A stretch of 64,000 nt of DNA from Lytechinus variegatus. Lineage: Eukaryota > Echinodermata > Echinoidea > Temnopleuroida > Toxopneustidae. Each line of letters opens with the position of its first letter. The first letter of the stretch is position 1. The position numbers and the translations under genes are program-made. This document shows, piece after piece, positions 22,196 through 34,197 of this stretch. Under the pieces are notes generated by a model. The model was not told where the DNA came from. It saw only the letters and a list, made by a program, of their open reading frames with translations, and searched no databases. The stretch lies in assembly GCF_018143015.1 (NCBI RefSeq), contig NC_054741.1:64516697-64580696 (forward strand), read 5' to 3'.

Positions 22196-23234
22196 GAGCC
22201 TCATTACAAGAGACAGATTAATTCTCAGGATAGTGCGGGAGGGATATCGGGTCAAGATCGACCCAGATTATCGGGACGCGTTCGCACAACTAAGAACCAC
22301 CTCTGCCCTCCCCCGCTCTCTCGAAAAGAGAGGGGCTCTTTTAAGGGAAATCAACGAACTGGAGAGAGAGCGTGCAATTTCCTAGGTGCCCTCCAGCCGA
22401 AAGATTGTTTTGTCAAATGTCTTCCTAATTAGGAAACGGTCCGGAAAATTCAGGATCCTGAACCTAAAGAAACTAAACAGGTTCATCGAAAACAAGCCAT
22501 TCAGGACGGAATGCCTCTCCAAGATCCTGCCCCTGCTTCCCCCCCACGAGTGGGCGGCCTCTATAGACTTATCGGATGCGTATCTTCACGTTCCAATAGC
22601 AAGGTCCTCTCAGCATCTCCTAGGTTTCGCAATAGGAGGAGACACTTACAAGTACCAGGCCTTCTCTTTCGGCCTTCACTGTGCTCCTCGCATATTTACA
22701 AGGCTCGTCAGGGTAATTGCTGCAGAGCTAAGAAGAAGAGGGGTAAAAATTTTCTTTGCTATCTGGACGATTGGTTGATCCTCGCCCCCTCGGAACAAAT
22801 CCTTCACAGACACTTGAAGGTCACAATCGTGTTAACGACAAATTTAGGCCTTCTCATAAACTGGGAAAAATCAAGATTGCCTCCAACTCAGACTCCGGAT
22901 TTCCTTGGAGCATTTATAGACATCCCGCGTCCCCACCGGGTTCAGGGAACGAGCAGTCGCGAAGCAACTCCTGTCCAGTCGTCTCCTGACTGAAGACTTG
23001 GCAGATTTTTCTGGGACTCTTAGCAAGCTTAGTGGATACAGTCCCCCTTTGCAGACTGAGGATGAACTTTCACATAAACAGGTTGGAGATGATTGCGGTG
23101 CAGTTAGCCCTCCAACACTTTGCATCCGAGATAATGGAAAGGTGTGTCCTGTTAAAGTCAGACAACCAGATGGTGGTAACATATCTCAACAAAGAAGGGG
23201 GAACTCGGTCAAGGACCCAGCACTACTACCCTGA
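22196..23234 (+). pseudogene. DIRS reverse transcriptase / RNase H, broken
   Basis: The frame begins right after the A-run with an IVREGYR-type segment and runs to an in-frame TAG at 22383-22385. It continues with RT blocks: SGKFRILNLKKLNRF, then SIDLSDAYLHVPI and FSFGLHCAPRIFTRL. A frameshift near 22735-22755 follows, in an A-rich run, after which the catalytic YLDDW box reads at 22760 in the next frame. Another frameshift precedes RNase H (LEMIAVQLALQHF and LLKSDNQMVVTYL), which reads in the frame of 23032. All key RT and RNase H residues are visible, but one stop and at least two frameshifts prevent one continuous product. Confidence 0.82.
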
Positions 23235-23258
23235 GCCCAACAAACTGAGGCTCACACT

Positions 23259-24281
23259 GTGGCCCATTACAGGGCAGCAGCAATCAAGGCTGGACTTTCT
23301 GAACAGGCTGCCAATTTCTCAGCGGAATGTTTACGGTCTTCCACACGATCATCCTACGACTCCATACTCAGTCGCTATGTTAGATGGTGTCGGCAGGCTA
23401 GGACTAATCCATGCAAGGCATCTGTAGGTGAGATTGCTGAATTATCTTTGTTTGACAAGAATTTGGCATGTATTACTATTTGGGGTTACAGGTCTGCCAT
23501 AGCTGTCCTACACGAAGGCTTTGACAATGGTGAATCTGTTTCCTCATCTATTTTTCTGTCACGGTTATTAAAGTCCTTCTTTCTTAACAGACCCAGTAGA
23601 AGGCTTCTTGCTCCTGCTTGGAGCCTTTCCCAGGTGTTAGTCTCCCTCAGTCAGCCCCCTTTTGAGCCAATGCATAATGCATCTTTGTGGGATTTAGCCA
23701 TAAAAACTGTTTTCCTTCTGGCAGCGGCTTCTGGTCAGAGGCGTAGCTCTATCCATGCTCTTACCACAGCTCCTGGGCATATTCGTTGGGAGAAAAACAA
23801 GATTAGACTTATTCCTCATGGCCGTTTTCTTGCTAAGAACCAACGGGAGTCCTCTCTCCCTCTTGGAATTGTTCTACCATCCATAAGTTCCTTTTCTTCA
23901 GTTAGGGAGGATAGGTTTTGGTGCCCGGTAAGAGCATTAAAATGGTATCTTGATAAGACTAAACATTTTCGTGCTTCCGATCAACTTTTTGTTAGTTTTA
24001 TTCCCCCTCACAGGGCTGTCTCGCCGGATACTATCTCTCGTTGGATTGTGGAGGCGGTGAAATCTGCTGGTGATCCAGTCATCATTCACCAGAAAGTTAG
24101 AGCCCATGACACAAGAGGATTGGCTGCTTCCTTGGCTTTATTCAAGGGCGTACCCATGGAGGATATAATGAAAGCGGCATATTGGTCCAACGCTAATACA
24201 TTCACATCCTGCTACCTCTCGGATGTCCCCAGTGATGAATCCAAGTTTGCGAGGGCCAGCCTGTCCGGTCCCCATCGCTAA
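23259..24281 (+). CDS. DIRS tyrosine recombinase
   Basis: A 340-codon open frame encodes a tyrosine recombinase, which inserts the circular DNA intermediate of DIRS elements. Catalytic residues can be placed: Arg in SGQRRSSI (161/162), His-x-x-Arg in HDTR (283-286), Trp at 309 in the His/Trp position, and the nucleophile Tyr at about 319 in FTSCYL. The N-terminal 110 residues fit the helical DNA-binding core. Base 23259 is GTG, not ATG; the frame is open back to 23235, just after a TGA, so the true start is probably upstream and lost or reached by overlap with RNase H. This is the only DIRS frame without interruption. The stop at 24279-24281 is followed by about 120 bases and then the internal complementary region. 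Confidence 0.85.
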   Translation: MAHYRAAAIKAGLSEQAANFSAECLRSSTRSSYDSILSRYVRWCRQARTNPCKASVGEIAELSLFDKNLACITIWGYRSAIAVLHEGFDNGESVSSSIFLSRLLKSFFLNRPSRRLLAPAWSLSQVLVSLSQPPFEPMHNASLWDLAIKTVFLLAAASGQRRSSIHALTTAPGHIRWEKNKIRLIPHGRFLAKNQRESSLPLGIVLPSISSFSSVREDRFWCPVRALKWYLDKTKHFRASDQLFVSFIPPHRAVSPDTISRWIVEAVKSAGDPVIIHQKVRAHDTRGLAASLALFKGVPMEDIMKAAYWSNANTFTSCYLSDVPSDESKFARASLSGPHR

Positions 24282-24403
24282 TCCAAGGTACGAGTTTAAC
24301 TTTACAAGCTGTCATTAGTATCTTGTATAATAGATTTGATCTGTAGGGCCTTTTGGCTTTGGCTTTTGGCCTAACCACCTCCCATAGTTGTTTCCGTGGG
24401 AAT

Positions 24404-24510
24404 CTGGCATTTAAGGGAATAGGTAAGTATGGCGTATCTGAAGTAGATTATGTTGTTCAGTAGTGAACACCATATCTACGAAGTAGCCATACTTACCTAT
24501 GCTACCCTCC
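24404..24510 (+). repeat. DIRS internal complementary region
   Basis: The first half (GGCATTTAAGGGAATAGG... to ...CTGAAGTAGAT) is the inverse of the left outer end at 19329-19371. The second half (TATGTTGTTCAGTAGTG... to ...ACTTACCTAT) is the inverse of the right outer end at 24714-24765. The two ends meet at about 24448. In DIRS elements such a region templates completion of the ends and circle closure during replication. Confidence 0.88.
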
Positions 24511-24547
24511 CACCTCCCCTCTTTCTGTATCTGAGGTTCGTTTGCCT

Positions 24548-24728
24548 AAGAAAGAGGAAGTGAGCCACGCACGCAAGGTACTTATAGTATAGGGCGGGGT
24601 TTCCCTCCTTGTCGTGCGGGGCTATAGTCTGCGTTGCAGACTTTTTCTCCTTTTATAGGAGAAATTTTTTGCCGGGTGTATTCGAGCGTGGCGATCGAAT
24701 GGCATTTAAGGGAATAGGTAAGTATGGC
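24548..24728 (-). repeat. DIRS right inverted terminal repeat
   Basis: Inverted copy of 19343-19523, equal in length (181 bases) and without visible differences. It extends outward to 24765 in end-specific sequence that also appears in the internal complementary region. Confidence 0.9.
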
Positions 24729-24765
24729 TACTTCGTAGATATGGTGTTCACTACTGAACAACATA

Positions 24766-26433
24766 GTTTAACTTGTCAGCTGTATATGTTAAAGTTCTAT
24801 GTATTGTACAGTATATGTATTTATTTATAGGCTATATATGTTATCATGTGCAGCTGTTGTCCATGAAGCTGTCCATTAAAGTTTTAAAGTTGATTTAATA
24901 AACAACTGAAATATGATATTAAAGCAAGATGTCAAAGTTATTTTACAAGTTTTTAAAATATGATCATTCATTTTAATCTCTTCTAAAATGTGGCTTGTAA
25001 TATGATTTCATTGAAAACTGGAGTTGATAGGGTCAGTGTTGGCACATTTTAAATTTTGGTGATATCATTAAAGAAGGAGAAACCAACATGGCTTTTTATG
25101 TTTTTATTGTAAAAAATACTTATTGTTCATTTGATAGTGTGCTCAGAATCCTCACAGTACTGAAGAAGTGTAATTTTTTTTAGCAGATTGCCTTTTTTCT
25201 ATGACACATAATCAAGAATTATGCAAAGAAAAGATCTTGTACTTTTTTATTTGATTAGATAGCAACTACTATTGGGTTGCTATTTTTATATTTTTATGAT
25301 GTGAATTATGTCTATATGATGTGCATTTGAAGTCACAAGATTTGTGAACATAATTATTTATCAAAAGAAAATATTTTATATTATAATGAGGTGCTATTCA
25401 TTGATGTAAATGTGAGAGCCATTTGGTTTAGTTATGGTCAATCTCATTGATAAGATGTGTGACCAGAAAAAGAAAAATATTGAAATCAATTTTTTTAAGC
25501 TGCACTGTCAAGCCCCCCAAAAAATCACATTTATTTATATTTCAGTTTCTATGAATGGATTCACATCCAGGCATGAATATCAGCCATGCATGATTGGATC
25601 TGAAGTATAATCATTAGTTTCATATGGTTAGTATGTATTTCAATGGCTATTGGTATTTTGCATTGTATTGTAAAACCTTCCTCTATATACACATGGATCA
25701 ATACAGGTGTTTGTGATGCAGGCAAAAAAAAAAAGGATTGAAATAGGGGAGAGTATTTGTGCACAATGCACACTTATGATATACACAACCAACAGGCCAG
25801 TAGTTGCAATAAACACTGATTTCATGAGAAAGTCTGTAAAACCAGGCTTAATTGTCAGTATATCATTGAGGATCTAGATCTGGTACAGTAACATAAACTG
25901 AACTTTGTGAAATCTTGAAATCTACGCCGAAAAATATTCACACTGAAGATCACCAACACAGATAGGAACACGTGGGACAGTGTATTATTATTGCTGGAAT
26001 AAAGACCCGACGGAAGTGACCAAATCCGCGCTTATTTTGCTTATTTCTCAGCAATTACACAATTTCTTCCAGAATCCTTTGGCACATATTTTTTATTCAT
26101 ACAAACAGACACTTGGGTGGTCATTATATTAGATTCTGTAAAAAGTCATTTTGAGATCGTTACCAATACTGGAATTTATCTTTAAGGGGAGCAGTTGCGT
26201 CCTGTTAATTTGCACGAGTTCAATTTATTCGGACTACGGAGATGTGCTCAACTTGGGCAAAGTTCTGAATGATTAATAGTAAACAGCACTGCGCATTGCA
26301 TATTTTGTTCTGAAAATTGCTTCCCCTTGCAATTTCATTTATGGAAGGCCAACTTGTGTTATTTATTTTATTTTTTTATTTACATGTGATCAAGAGATGT
26401 TTCTTAAAGATGATCATTGAGTTATGAATGACT
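24766..26433. other. Gene-free AT-rich stretch
   Basis: No supported gene. AATAAA occurs near 24897. If DIRS had landed in the 3' UTR of the upstream gene this could be a displaced poly(A) signal, but I see no evidence for it. An AT-rich region with ATTTATTTAT-like words follows. Confidence 0.35.
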
Positions 26434-26880
26434 TAAAGGACAAGTCCACCCCAACAAAAAGTTGATTTGAATAAAAGGAGAAAATTCCAACAAGCATAAC
26501 ACCAAAAATTTCATCAAACTTGGAAGTAAAATATGAAAGTTGTGACATTTTAAAGTTTCGCTCTATTTTACAAAACAGATGTATGCACATCCTGGTCAGT
26601 ACGAAAATAGGCAGACTGATGATGTCACCCACTCAATATTTCTTTTGTGCCGGTATTTAATTATATGGAGAAAAAAAATGAAATATTGAGGGACATCACA
26701 TGACTCTCCTTTGCATGTCAATGAGTTGTGCATATAGCTGTTTTGTGAAAAATAGGCAAAACTTAATAATGTCATAACTTATTTTGTATCCGATTTTGAT
26801 GAAATTTTCAGCATTGTGCTTGTTTGATTTTTCTCTATTGAATCAAATCAACAATTTTCTGGGATGGACTTTACCTTTAA
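26434..26880. mobile_element. Family A TTAA-flanked MITE, copy 2
   Basis: The element is flanked by TTAA on both sides. The left end AGGACAAGTCCACCCC and right end GGATGGACTTTACCT are inverted. The internal GAAATTTTCAGCATTGTGCT and AAGAAAGTTATGAC-type blocks match the other family A copies. No coding capacity. Confidence 0.75.
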
Positions 26881-28045
26881 GAAAGGATAACCATGAAGAT
26901 GAAATATGCAAATAGTGTAAAACATTCTTTTGAAAACATACATATTATTGCAAGTATGTTATTTTGCCATGATTTATCATGACTTATCATGAATGAAATA
27001 TGGTAAAATCTGCATAACCCAAATCTCATGGGACTTCGTAAATATACAGGTATGTTCAACTTGGGTAGAATTCTGTTCTGCTTTGACCTAGGCTATTTTT
27101 TTACTTGTGCAGACTGACATGTATTGTTTTATTTGCATACTTGTGATCGTAGGGTATTTCATAAAGCTATTCATGTTATGAAACGACTAACAAACAAGAG
27201 AATGGATACCAAAAACTTCTTATTTGCGATTGTATTTACATTCTTATGTAAACATACACTATTTTGCTACAAAGAGTATTTGCTGCAATTTGCCATGACT
27301 CCTAATAAATCCATGTACAAGTTTTGTAAAACTGTGTTTAATCACTTGTTGAAACTTTGAATTCACCTCACATAGTTTAACACTTAAACTTCAGTCATTT
27401 CAGAAGTCATAAGCAGTTTAAGAGCAGCATTATTACCCCCCCCCCTTTTTTCTTTTGCACTTAGTTTGCTTAGTTCACTAGCCAATCAGAATCAAGGACT
27501 TCAGGGGTGTTACAATTGTATGGTTAAGTAACTACAGCAAAACCTTTTATGCAACAAACCCCTGCATTGTATAAATTAAGTAATCCCCAATTTGCTTAGT
27601 CTCTTACATTCTCTGTCTGCAAAGATTTTTTTCATGTGATATGCTGACAATGTAATGAATTATATCATAGTTTATAGTTTTCTGTTCTTCAAATTAAAAT
27701 TTGGTTGGAAAAGATTTGACTTGTCAGTGTGGACAGCAAGGAAAAAAATACAACTCATGCATATTTATTTATTTTTAAACCTGATTTTATTTATATCAAA
27801 AAATTCTGTTTAACATTTATTTTATTTATACAAATGTTGATGGCAAAGAATGACCTAATAAAGTAACAACTTCTGCCAAACATATACTAGTTAATGTAAT
27901 TGTTATATTGTTGCAATTTGAATAGTAAAGGCTTGAGCAATCGGGTTATTCATGATTCTTCGATAAACATACCATTTACACAAAATCTTGTTGCAAAACT
28001 CACATTGACTTCAGTTAAAAGGTTCACTTACCAATGAACATCTTG
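26881..28045. other. Gene-free stretch
   Basis: AT-rich sequence with a C-run near 27437. A 78-codon open frame at 27124-27360 on the + strand is Lys/Phe-rich and matches nothing I recognise. No RNA gene seen. Confidence 0.35.
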
Positions 28046-28637
28046 TTTAAAGGTCAAGTCCACCCCAGAAAAATGTTGATTGAATAAATAGAGAAAAATC
28101 AAACTAGCATAACACTGAAAATTTCATCAAAATCGGATGTAAAATAAGAAAGTTATGGCATTTTAAAGTTTCGCTTATTTTTCACAAAATAGTGATATGC
28201 ACAAGTCAGTGACATGCAAATGAGTCAGTCGATGATGTCCATCACTCACTATTTCTTTTGTTTTTTAGTGTTTGAATTATACAATATTTCATTTTTTACA
28301 GATTTGACAATAAGGACCAATTTGACTGAAACATATAGTATTAAACAATACTAATTAGACATGTTCAGGGAGTAATTTATCGTGGTTTCATTTGACAATG
28401 AGGAGAAAATTAGAATATTTCATATAATAAAATACAAAAAAATAGTGAGTGGATGTCATCAGTCTCATTTGCATACCCACCAGGATGCGCATATATTTTG
28501 TGAATTTAAGAAAAACTTTAAAATGTCATAACTTTCCTTTTTTACATCCGATTTTGATGAAATTTTCAGTGTTAAGCTTGTTGGAATTCTCTTTTTATTC
28601 AAATTAACATTTTTGTTGGGGTGGACTTGTTCTTTAA
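28046..28637. mobile_element. Family A TTAA-flanked MITE, copy 3
   Basis: TTAA|AGGTCAAGTCCACCCC on the left and GGGGTGGACTTGTTCT|TTAA on the right. Both arms carry ACATCCGATTTTGATGAAAT or its inverse. The centre contains the AAATAGTGAGTGGATG and ATTTGCAT words found in other copies. Confidence 0.78.
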
Positions 28638-30508
28638 AAATTACATTCATGCATCTCTTGGTTTCACTGACAGTAATCATAACAACCTTCTTTCACCTTC
28701 TAATTAAATCTATACACATAGTATGAAATGAAACCTCACTAAAGGTTACAAAGAGCTCTGAATGTGACTACTAAGAGGTGTCTTCCTTGTCTTCAGATTT
28801 AAGACGAAACATTCTACAGTAACCACCATGTCAAATTTAGACATGGATATGCCTATGATTGCCAATGATATCAAATGCTTATTCCCAAGATTGTCATGCG
28901 AGCTTTGAACCAATATTCCTGTATAATATTCATCAACGTGATCCAAAAAGCAGGGCCCTTTAACATAAAGGGATATATCAATAGTTACATTTGGTTGTAA
29001 CTTTCAATACATGGCATGCAATAGACTATTACATGTAAGTAATGCCAAGGGCCTCACTGGCAAAAACCTGACTAAAGGCTGACCTGAGCCCGTCGCAGAA
29101 AGAACTACCATCAAACACAACTTGACTTTCAACCAATGAAATGCGCGTATTAAATACCCCTTATTTTTTCTGGACTTTCACACTAGAAATGTAAAAAAAA
29201 AAGGGAAAGGATACCTGCAGACTATTAGGCAGCTGGCAACAAGTGAAAACTATTGACATGCAATAATTCTGTCCTATTCTCAAGTTTTATCTACATGTAT
29301 ATCCTCAAAATACATCATTCTAGATTAACACATCAAGTATCGTTTTCAAGACTGAATACTGATTCTTCACAAGATGGTGTATATGAATAAAAACATACTG
29401 AACACACACAACTGGAGTTCAACAGGGCTACACCATTGGCACTTCGATGTTCATTCATAGCTTGTGCACTTATAGTATTCTATGTACACATTTCTTTGGC
29501 TAGTCCATACAAACATTTCAATTAACAAGTGGGAACTCAGTGAAATTTCTGCAGCCAACATAGTGTGAAATGTCAGGTTACATCTTAGACACAGGGTTTT
29601 CCTTTGTTATCAGGTATAATTTTCCTTACATTAATTTTGTAATACTCTTAACACTAATACTTATGAAATTCATTTTCAAAACAACCATTTCCTAGTGTTC
29701 CTTTTTGCTTACCAACTATCTAAATTGCATGTTCAAAAAGATACCCACTTTAATGCAACTGCTATTACATTTATCTCTTTAAATAAAAGGGGAAAACAAA
29801 ATGAAAAAAAAATAAAAAAGGACAGTACAATCTACACTTAAATTTGTGAAATGACAAAACATAATGGAATGCAATATAATCTAATACATATAACTATTCA
29901 TCAATGGACAATTATATAGCTATATACATATCACACTTATTTGATACATCAACACAACAATCATTTGATAGATTCAGTTCATTACATGATATATCTAAGC
30001 CATAAACGATAAATCTAAATACTGATTTTTCAATACATTGTAATTCTATTAATTTCAATTTTGTACATGATGCTTTGACTATGCAAAGGTAAATAAAAGG
30101 CCATTAAAGAAAGCACTTCTGATATGAAATTTAAAAACAAATTAAAAAACAAATTGAAAAATAAAGTTGTCTTCACCCAAAAAAATGAACACCACTTTAA
30201 TTGCAAATTACGCAAATATTAGTAATCCGCATAAAAAAATATTCAGTGTGATAAATCAGAGGTCAGTCCAAATCCATAAGTTCTAACAATTTTCCAGAAT
30301 ACCACAAACCTTGATTAAGCTGCAATTTTAAAGAGGTGATATCTACTTAATATGAATACTAATTCCAGAAAAGGATGCGCAATACTTATCACACATGTCA
30401 TCTTGCTTCAGTGAACATATAAATAATTCAGAGCAAATGCCTGTGTCATGCCAAGTAAAAAGCGCTTGCGCCAAACATGACCCCACTTTCTTGGGTCAGT
30501 ATAGCTCA
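28638..30508. other. Gene-free stretch
   Basis: No splice-supported frame, RNA gene or tandem array. The sequence is AT-rich with scattered A-runs. It may include the distal 3' UTR of POR if that is very long, but nothing shows this. Confidence 0.35.
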
Positions 30509-30711
30509 GGGGCTGTTTCACAAAGAATTAAGTTTGACTTGGAGTTGCACATGAATTCCCAGTTGTGTGTGGAATGAAACACAACACCCTATTAGTCAAA
30601 TCTTGCCAAGAGGATGCGCACTTCCGTGTACCAATCAATAAGATTGCACCATATGCATATTAGCATTTTGAGCATCATTCCAAGTCGCACTTACTCTTTG
30701 TGTAACACCCC
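30509..30711. mobile_element. Foldback MITE with GGGGCTGTTTCACAAAGA end
   Basis: GGGGCTGTTTCACAAAGAAT with TTGACTTGGA near the left end is mirrored by CCAAGTCGCACTTACTCTTT and GTGTAACACCCC at the right. A related single end (TTTGTGAAATGACCCCCCC) occurs at 34880-34902 beside a POR exon. Confidence 0.55.
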
Positions 30712-31431
30712 CTCCCCCCCGGTGTATTCTGACTGTGTGAAAGGGTTCATAAACGCATCCCCCCATATGCAAGAATGAATTCTCTGATATCTGTGCAGTT
30801 CAATGCCCACTTTCAATGTCCAATATCCAACATTATTTATGTTGAATCAACACATAGATTCTGATAAGATACCATTACTGTCTTTATTTCTCTAACTGTA
30901 TGAGCACCTTGCAGAGTAAACATCTCTCCTAAATCTAGAATAATAATAGAATACAAAAAAATATGCAAATATTTTGCACATATAACTTTCTGTAAAATAA
31001 AGATCAAGAGAGAATCTTGAAAAAATAACTCTGGGATTATTATAAAGAATCTGAAATATGACAAATATTTGAACTACCTCTGACATTCTCCTAAAAAATG
31101 TGGTGACCAGTACCAACATGTCTGGCTTATAGCAGTAAGAAATATTTGATAGTTGACAATACCTTTGTGAGGTTAGGTTGTTATACAGGTATAAAAGTGA
31201 GAAGACATTCACTTAAATCACACAAGACACACACAAAAAGAAATATATGAATAACAACTTAAATTCTAATCATGTAAAGAAAAAGAAAAGTTTGAAAAAT
31301 GTTTTCAATTTTCTGATATTAACAAATTAAAAATAAAAAGTACATTATTGTGACACAAACATAGTAAGTTGCCAAATAAATTATTTTCATGAGTGTGCAA
31401 CATCGTATAATGAATTCATTCAAATTCATAC

Positions 31432-32303
31432 TTAACTCTTCATGCGTTCACCTGTAAACCCCGTGTTGCATTATTTTAGCAGTGATCCCCTCTACGCAGT
31501 ATAATACACTGTTATTTATGTGCCATAACTTTTTATCTGATCATTTTGAAAGAAAATGTGTAGCAAACTTGTAGAGTGTTTCCTGGGCTTTCTTATCGTA
31601 TATAAATTTAGTGGATAAATTACGGAAAAATGTATAGTAAATTACATTTTCTAAATGCTTTCTCCGAATATTTCCAACAAAATTTAGCCCCCCTTTTACT
31701 TTGATTCTTGTGTTAGTGGCATGGTTTTTATTTATCAACTTGGACTGTTCATGACATAAGCTTTGTATATACCAAAATCATGATAATCTGACAAAAATAG
31801 CCCATATATAGTGGAAAAAAAGAGAGTAAATTTTTGCCTGGTCAAGGTACTATACTCCATTGAAAGGGTCTCATTCACATTCGTGCCATGAGTCACAGAC
31901 TCCTAACAATAAACCTGGCCATGGTATTGTTTGTGAGGAGGGTTTAATGGTTTTTCTCCTCTCCTTTTTCAATGAACTTCCTGGTTGTGATCAGGATGTA
32001 TTGATTTTTTGGGGGGTTACCGCTGATCTCTATACTATAGTATAGAGATCAGTGGGGGTTACTAGTGAAGATACAATAAAGTGGTGTTTGAAAGAGAATA
32101 GATCAAGGAACCCCAGTAGTATGAACAAAAATGAGATGAATATTCATGGTACATCTATAAGCCAAGGCAAGCTCTGGGGCATGCAATTGTTCGATAAACA
32201 ATGGGACAGGAGACGTCTATGGGAAATGTGTGGTTGTGCAAAAATGCGAACGAAACACGCCTACGGATGTGCAATAATGCGAACGTAACGCATGAAGAGT
32301 TAA
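31432..32303. mobile_element. TTAA-flanked 872-bp element, family C
   Basis: TTAA|CTCTTCATGCGTT at the left (31432) and AACGCATGAAGAG|TTAA at the right (ending 32303) are exact inverted ends of 13 bases with a TTAA target site each side, as for piggyBac-type elements. Subterminal GCATTATT and AATAATGC also match. No transposase frame is recognisable, so it is non-autonomous or decayed. It contains a 30-bp perfect palindrome. Confidence 0.7.
32023..32052. repeat. 30-bp perfect palindrome
   Basis: The half-site CTGATCTCTATACTA is followed directly by its exact reverse complement, with no loop. Outside it the pairing continues imperfectly (CC against GG). It lies inside the family C element. 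Confidence 0.85.
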
Positions 32304-32838
32304 CCTGGATGGAGACTGTCCAATTTACATTAATGTCTAACATGAGGATACTTATGTCTAAAGTAAGTCTTTATCTGCATTAGTAATTCTCTGGAAGTGG
32401 CATCCAGTTCTAATATAAATTATACAAGAATTATATCAATTTCCATATATTGACAAAGTACTCAATAATTCAATCCTCCGTGTTTCACATTAATCATCAT
32501 AAACAGTGTGAAAACTATTCCAATTTCAGATGATACCATTCAAAAAGGTAACATTCTCTTAAACTATAATGATAGTGAGGTCTGCTATGGCCCGTAATAA
32601 CTACTTCTTTAATAAAGGACTAATGTGTGCATTGTCTTTTGCAGCTTCTCCATATGCAGAAATTTAGAGCAGCTTTCCCCGATGCTCCTGACCCATTCTT
32701 TTGTCAATGATGAAAATGGGAGTACATGTATTAGAAAGGAAAAGATGCTGAATGGGTTTGCTGCTAAAAGACAAAGCCAAAAGTGGCACAGAATTCTGTT
32801 GAGGCGCCTTTAAAGCGATCCCATTCCTTTTGAGGAAA

Positions 32839-32844
32839 TTTATT
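32839..32844 (-). terminator. Weak candidate poly(A) signal for POR
   Basis: TTTATT on the + strand gives AATAAA on the - strand about 1.35 kb after the POR stop. It is the first canonical hexamer that I found. A non-canonical nearer site is equally possible. Confidence 0.25.
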
Positions 32845-34197
32845 CAAAACCTACTTCCTTTTCAAATAATCACTAAATCTGCACTGGAATAAGTTTCTGC
32901 ATCCTGAAAATTTATAAACATTATGCAGACATCCTCTAAAATACAACTGCCATAAAAAGGCTGGGGTTGAGAAAAGGGTTTGTTCAACGTGTTGTACATA
33001 AATATGAAATAATAGGCATTCCCATTTTAAGGCTTTACCAAATCGAAAAATCGCATGCACCACGAACCATCATCTCTGCGCACTTCGATGCGAAAGTTAA
33101 TTTTGCAGAAAACGCATTCAAAGAAAAGCTTTTTTAAAACCAGCAATAAGTGCACCTACAAGGAGAGCAAATAATTTACCGGTGTCTTTGTTCTATAGTT
33201 CAGGTTCCAAAGTTTCATTCCGTATCTTTACATTTTCCTAAAGTGAATTATTTACGCCACAGTGGGCATCGTAAGAGGACGGTTCGTGGTGAAATCGCGA
33301 GGCGCGATAGCAGACTGTATCTGTGCAGAGAGGCCGGTTCGTGGTGCGTGCAACGAATTGTATTCTAAAAACATAAAGGAATAAAAGGATAAACAAGTAG
33401 ATCAAGGATGTCCAAGACAAAGTGGAGTATAATAAATCTGAATTTGGTAACTTTGTTAAGGGATGGGTGGGGTGATGAAATGAATTGTATTCACACATGT
33501 CTGGGCTTTCTTCTGATTTCCAAGGCCCTACCACACAAAACTTGGTGACTGACCGTACAATTGATGTATAAGATCGATTGCTCATGGTGGGTGACCAATG
33601 CTTTCCAATGTAAAAATCAGCCCTACGATCAGATGCCAAGCTTTAAATTACATGAAGCAGGAGCCTACAAGAACATCCACAAATATAAGCCATTGGTTAT
33701 ACATAAACTGACAAGGCATCTATGACAAAATGGGAAATCCCAAAATCCCATACTATATCTGTATTCAACCCCCTACATGCTAGAATGCTTGCCATGATTC
33801 ACCTCTGATTTCATGTTCAAAGAAAATTTGCCTTTGCTCTAAGATTATCATGGCTCAGTACTTTAAGGTGAAGATGGAAAAAAATTGGGGACGGGCATAC
33901 AAAAATTTGGATATTCTTATGGAATTGCATTAACACCAACATTTACCATACTGAGGTACACCTAAGTACAATACTGCAGTAAATATTACAAAAAGGGATG
34001 GGGTGGGTTCTATGTAGAAAATGTGTTCTTTCACTGTATTTGACAATTCTGCTCTTGAGACCATTTTTTTTTAGGAACTTATTTTTTTACACCACGGTAC
34101 ATACACAAGCAGCAAATTTAACCTTACAGCTCATATATTTTCAAAAGTCACCACATCCCTTTCACATTACAAAATCAGACTGGGTAGGAGACGAGGA

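Larger units (their letters stand above)
19329..24765 (+). mobile_element. DIRS-type tyrosine-recombinase retrotransposon, nearly complete
   Basis: About 5.4 kb. In order: inverted terminal repeat, 39-bp tandem array, gag-like frame, reverse transcriptase with YLDD, RNase H, tyrosine recombinase, internal complementary region, inverted terminal repeat. This order, the inverted rather than direct terminal repeats, the recombinase in place of an integrase and the internal region complementary to both outer ends together identify a DIRS element. DIRS elements are known from sea urchins and integrate through a circular intermediate without target duplication; none is visible here. Gag and RT/RNase H are broken by stops and frameshifts, and gag appears to carry two nested insertions, so this copy is probably unable to move by itself. 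Confidence 0.92.

Noticed and set aside
19329..24765. Target duplication around the DIRS element
   Set aside because: No matching direct repeat flanks the ends; DIRS integration by recombinase is not expected to leave one.
31432..32303. Search for a piggyBac transposase inside the family C element
   Set aside because: Frames on both strands are short and show no DDD-type catalytic blocks or Cys-rich C-terminus.
33238..33639. 133-codon - strand open frame downstream of POR
   Set aside because: No recognisable domain, no splice context; probably lies in POR 3' UTR or intergenic DNA.
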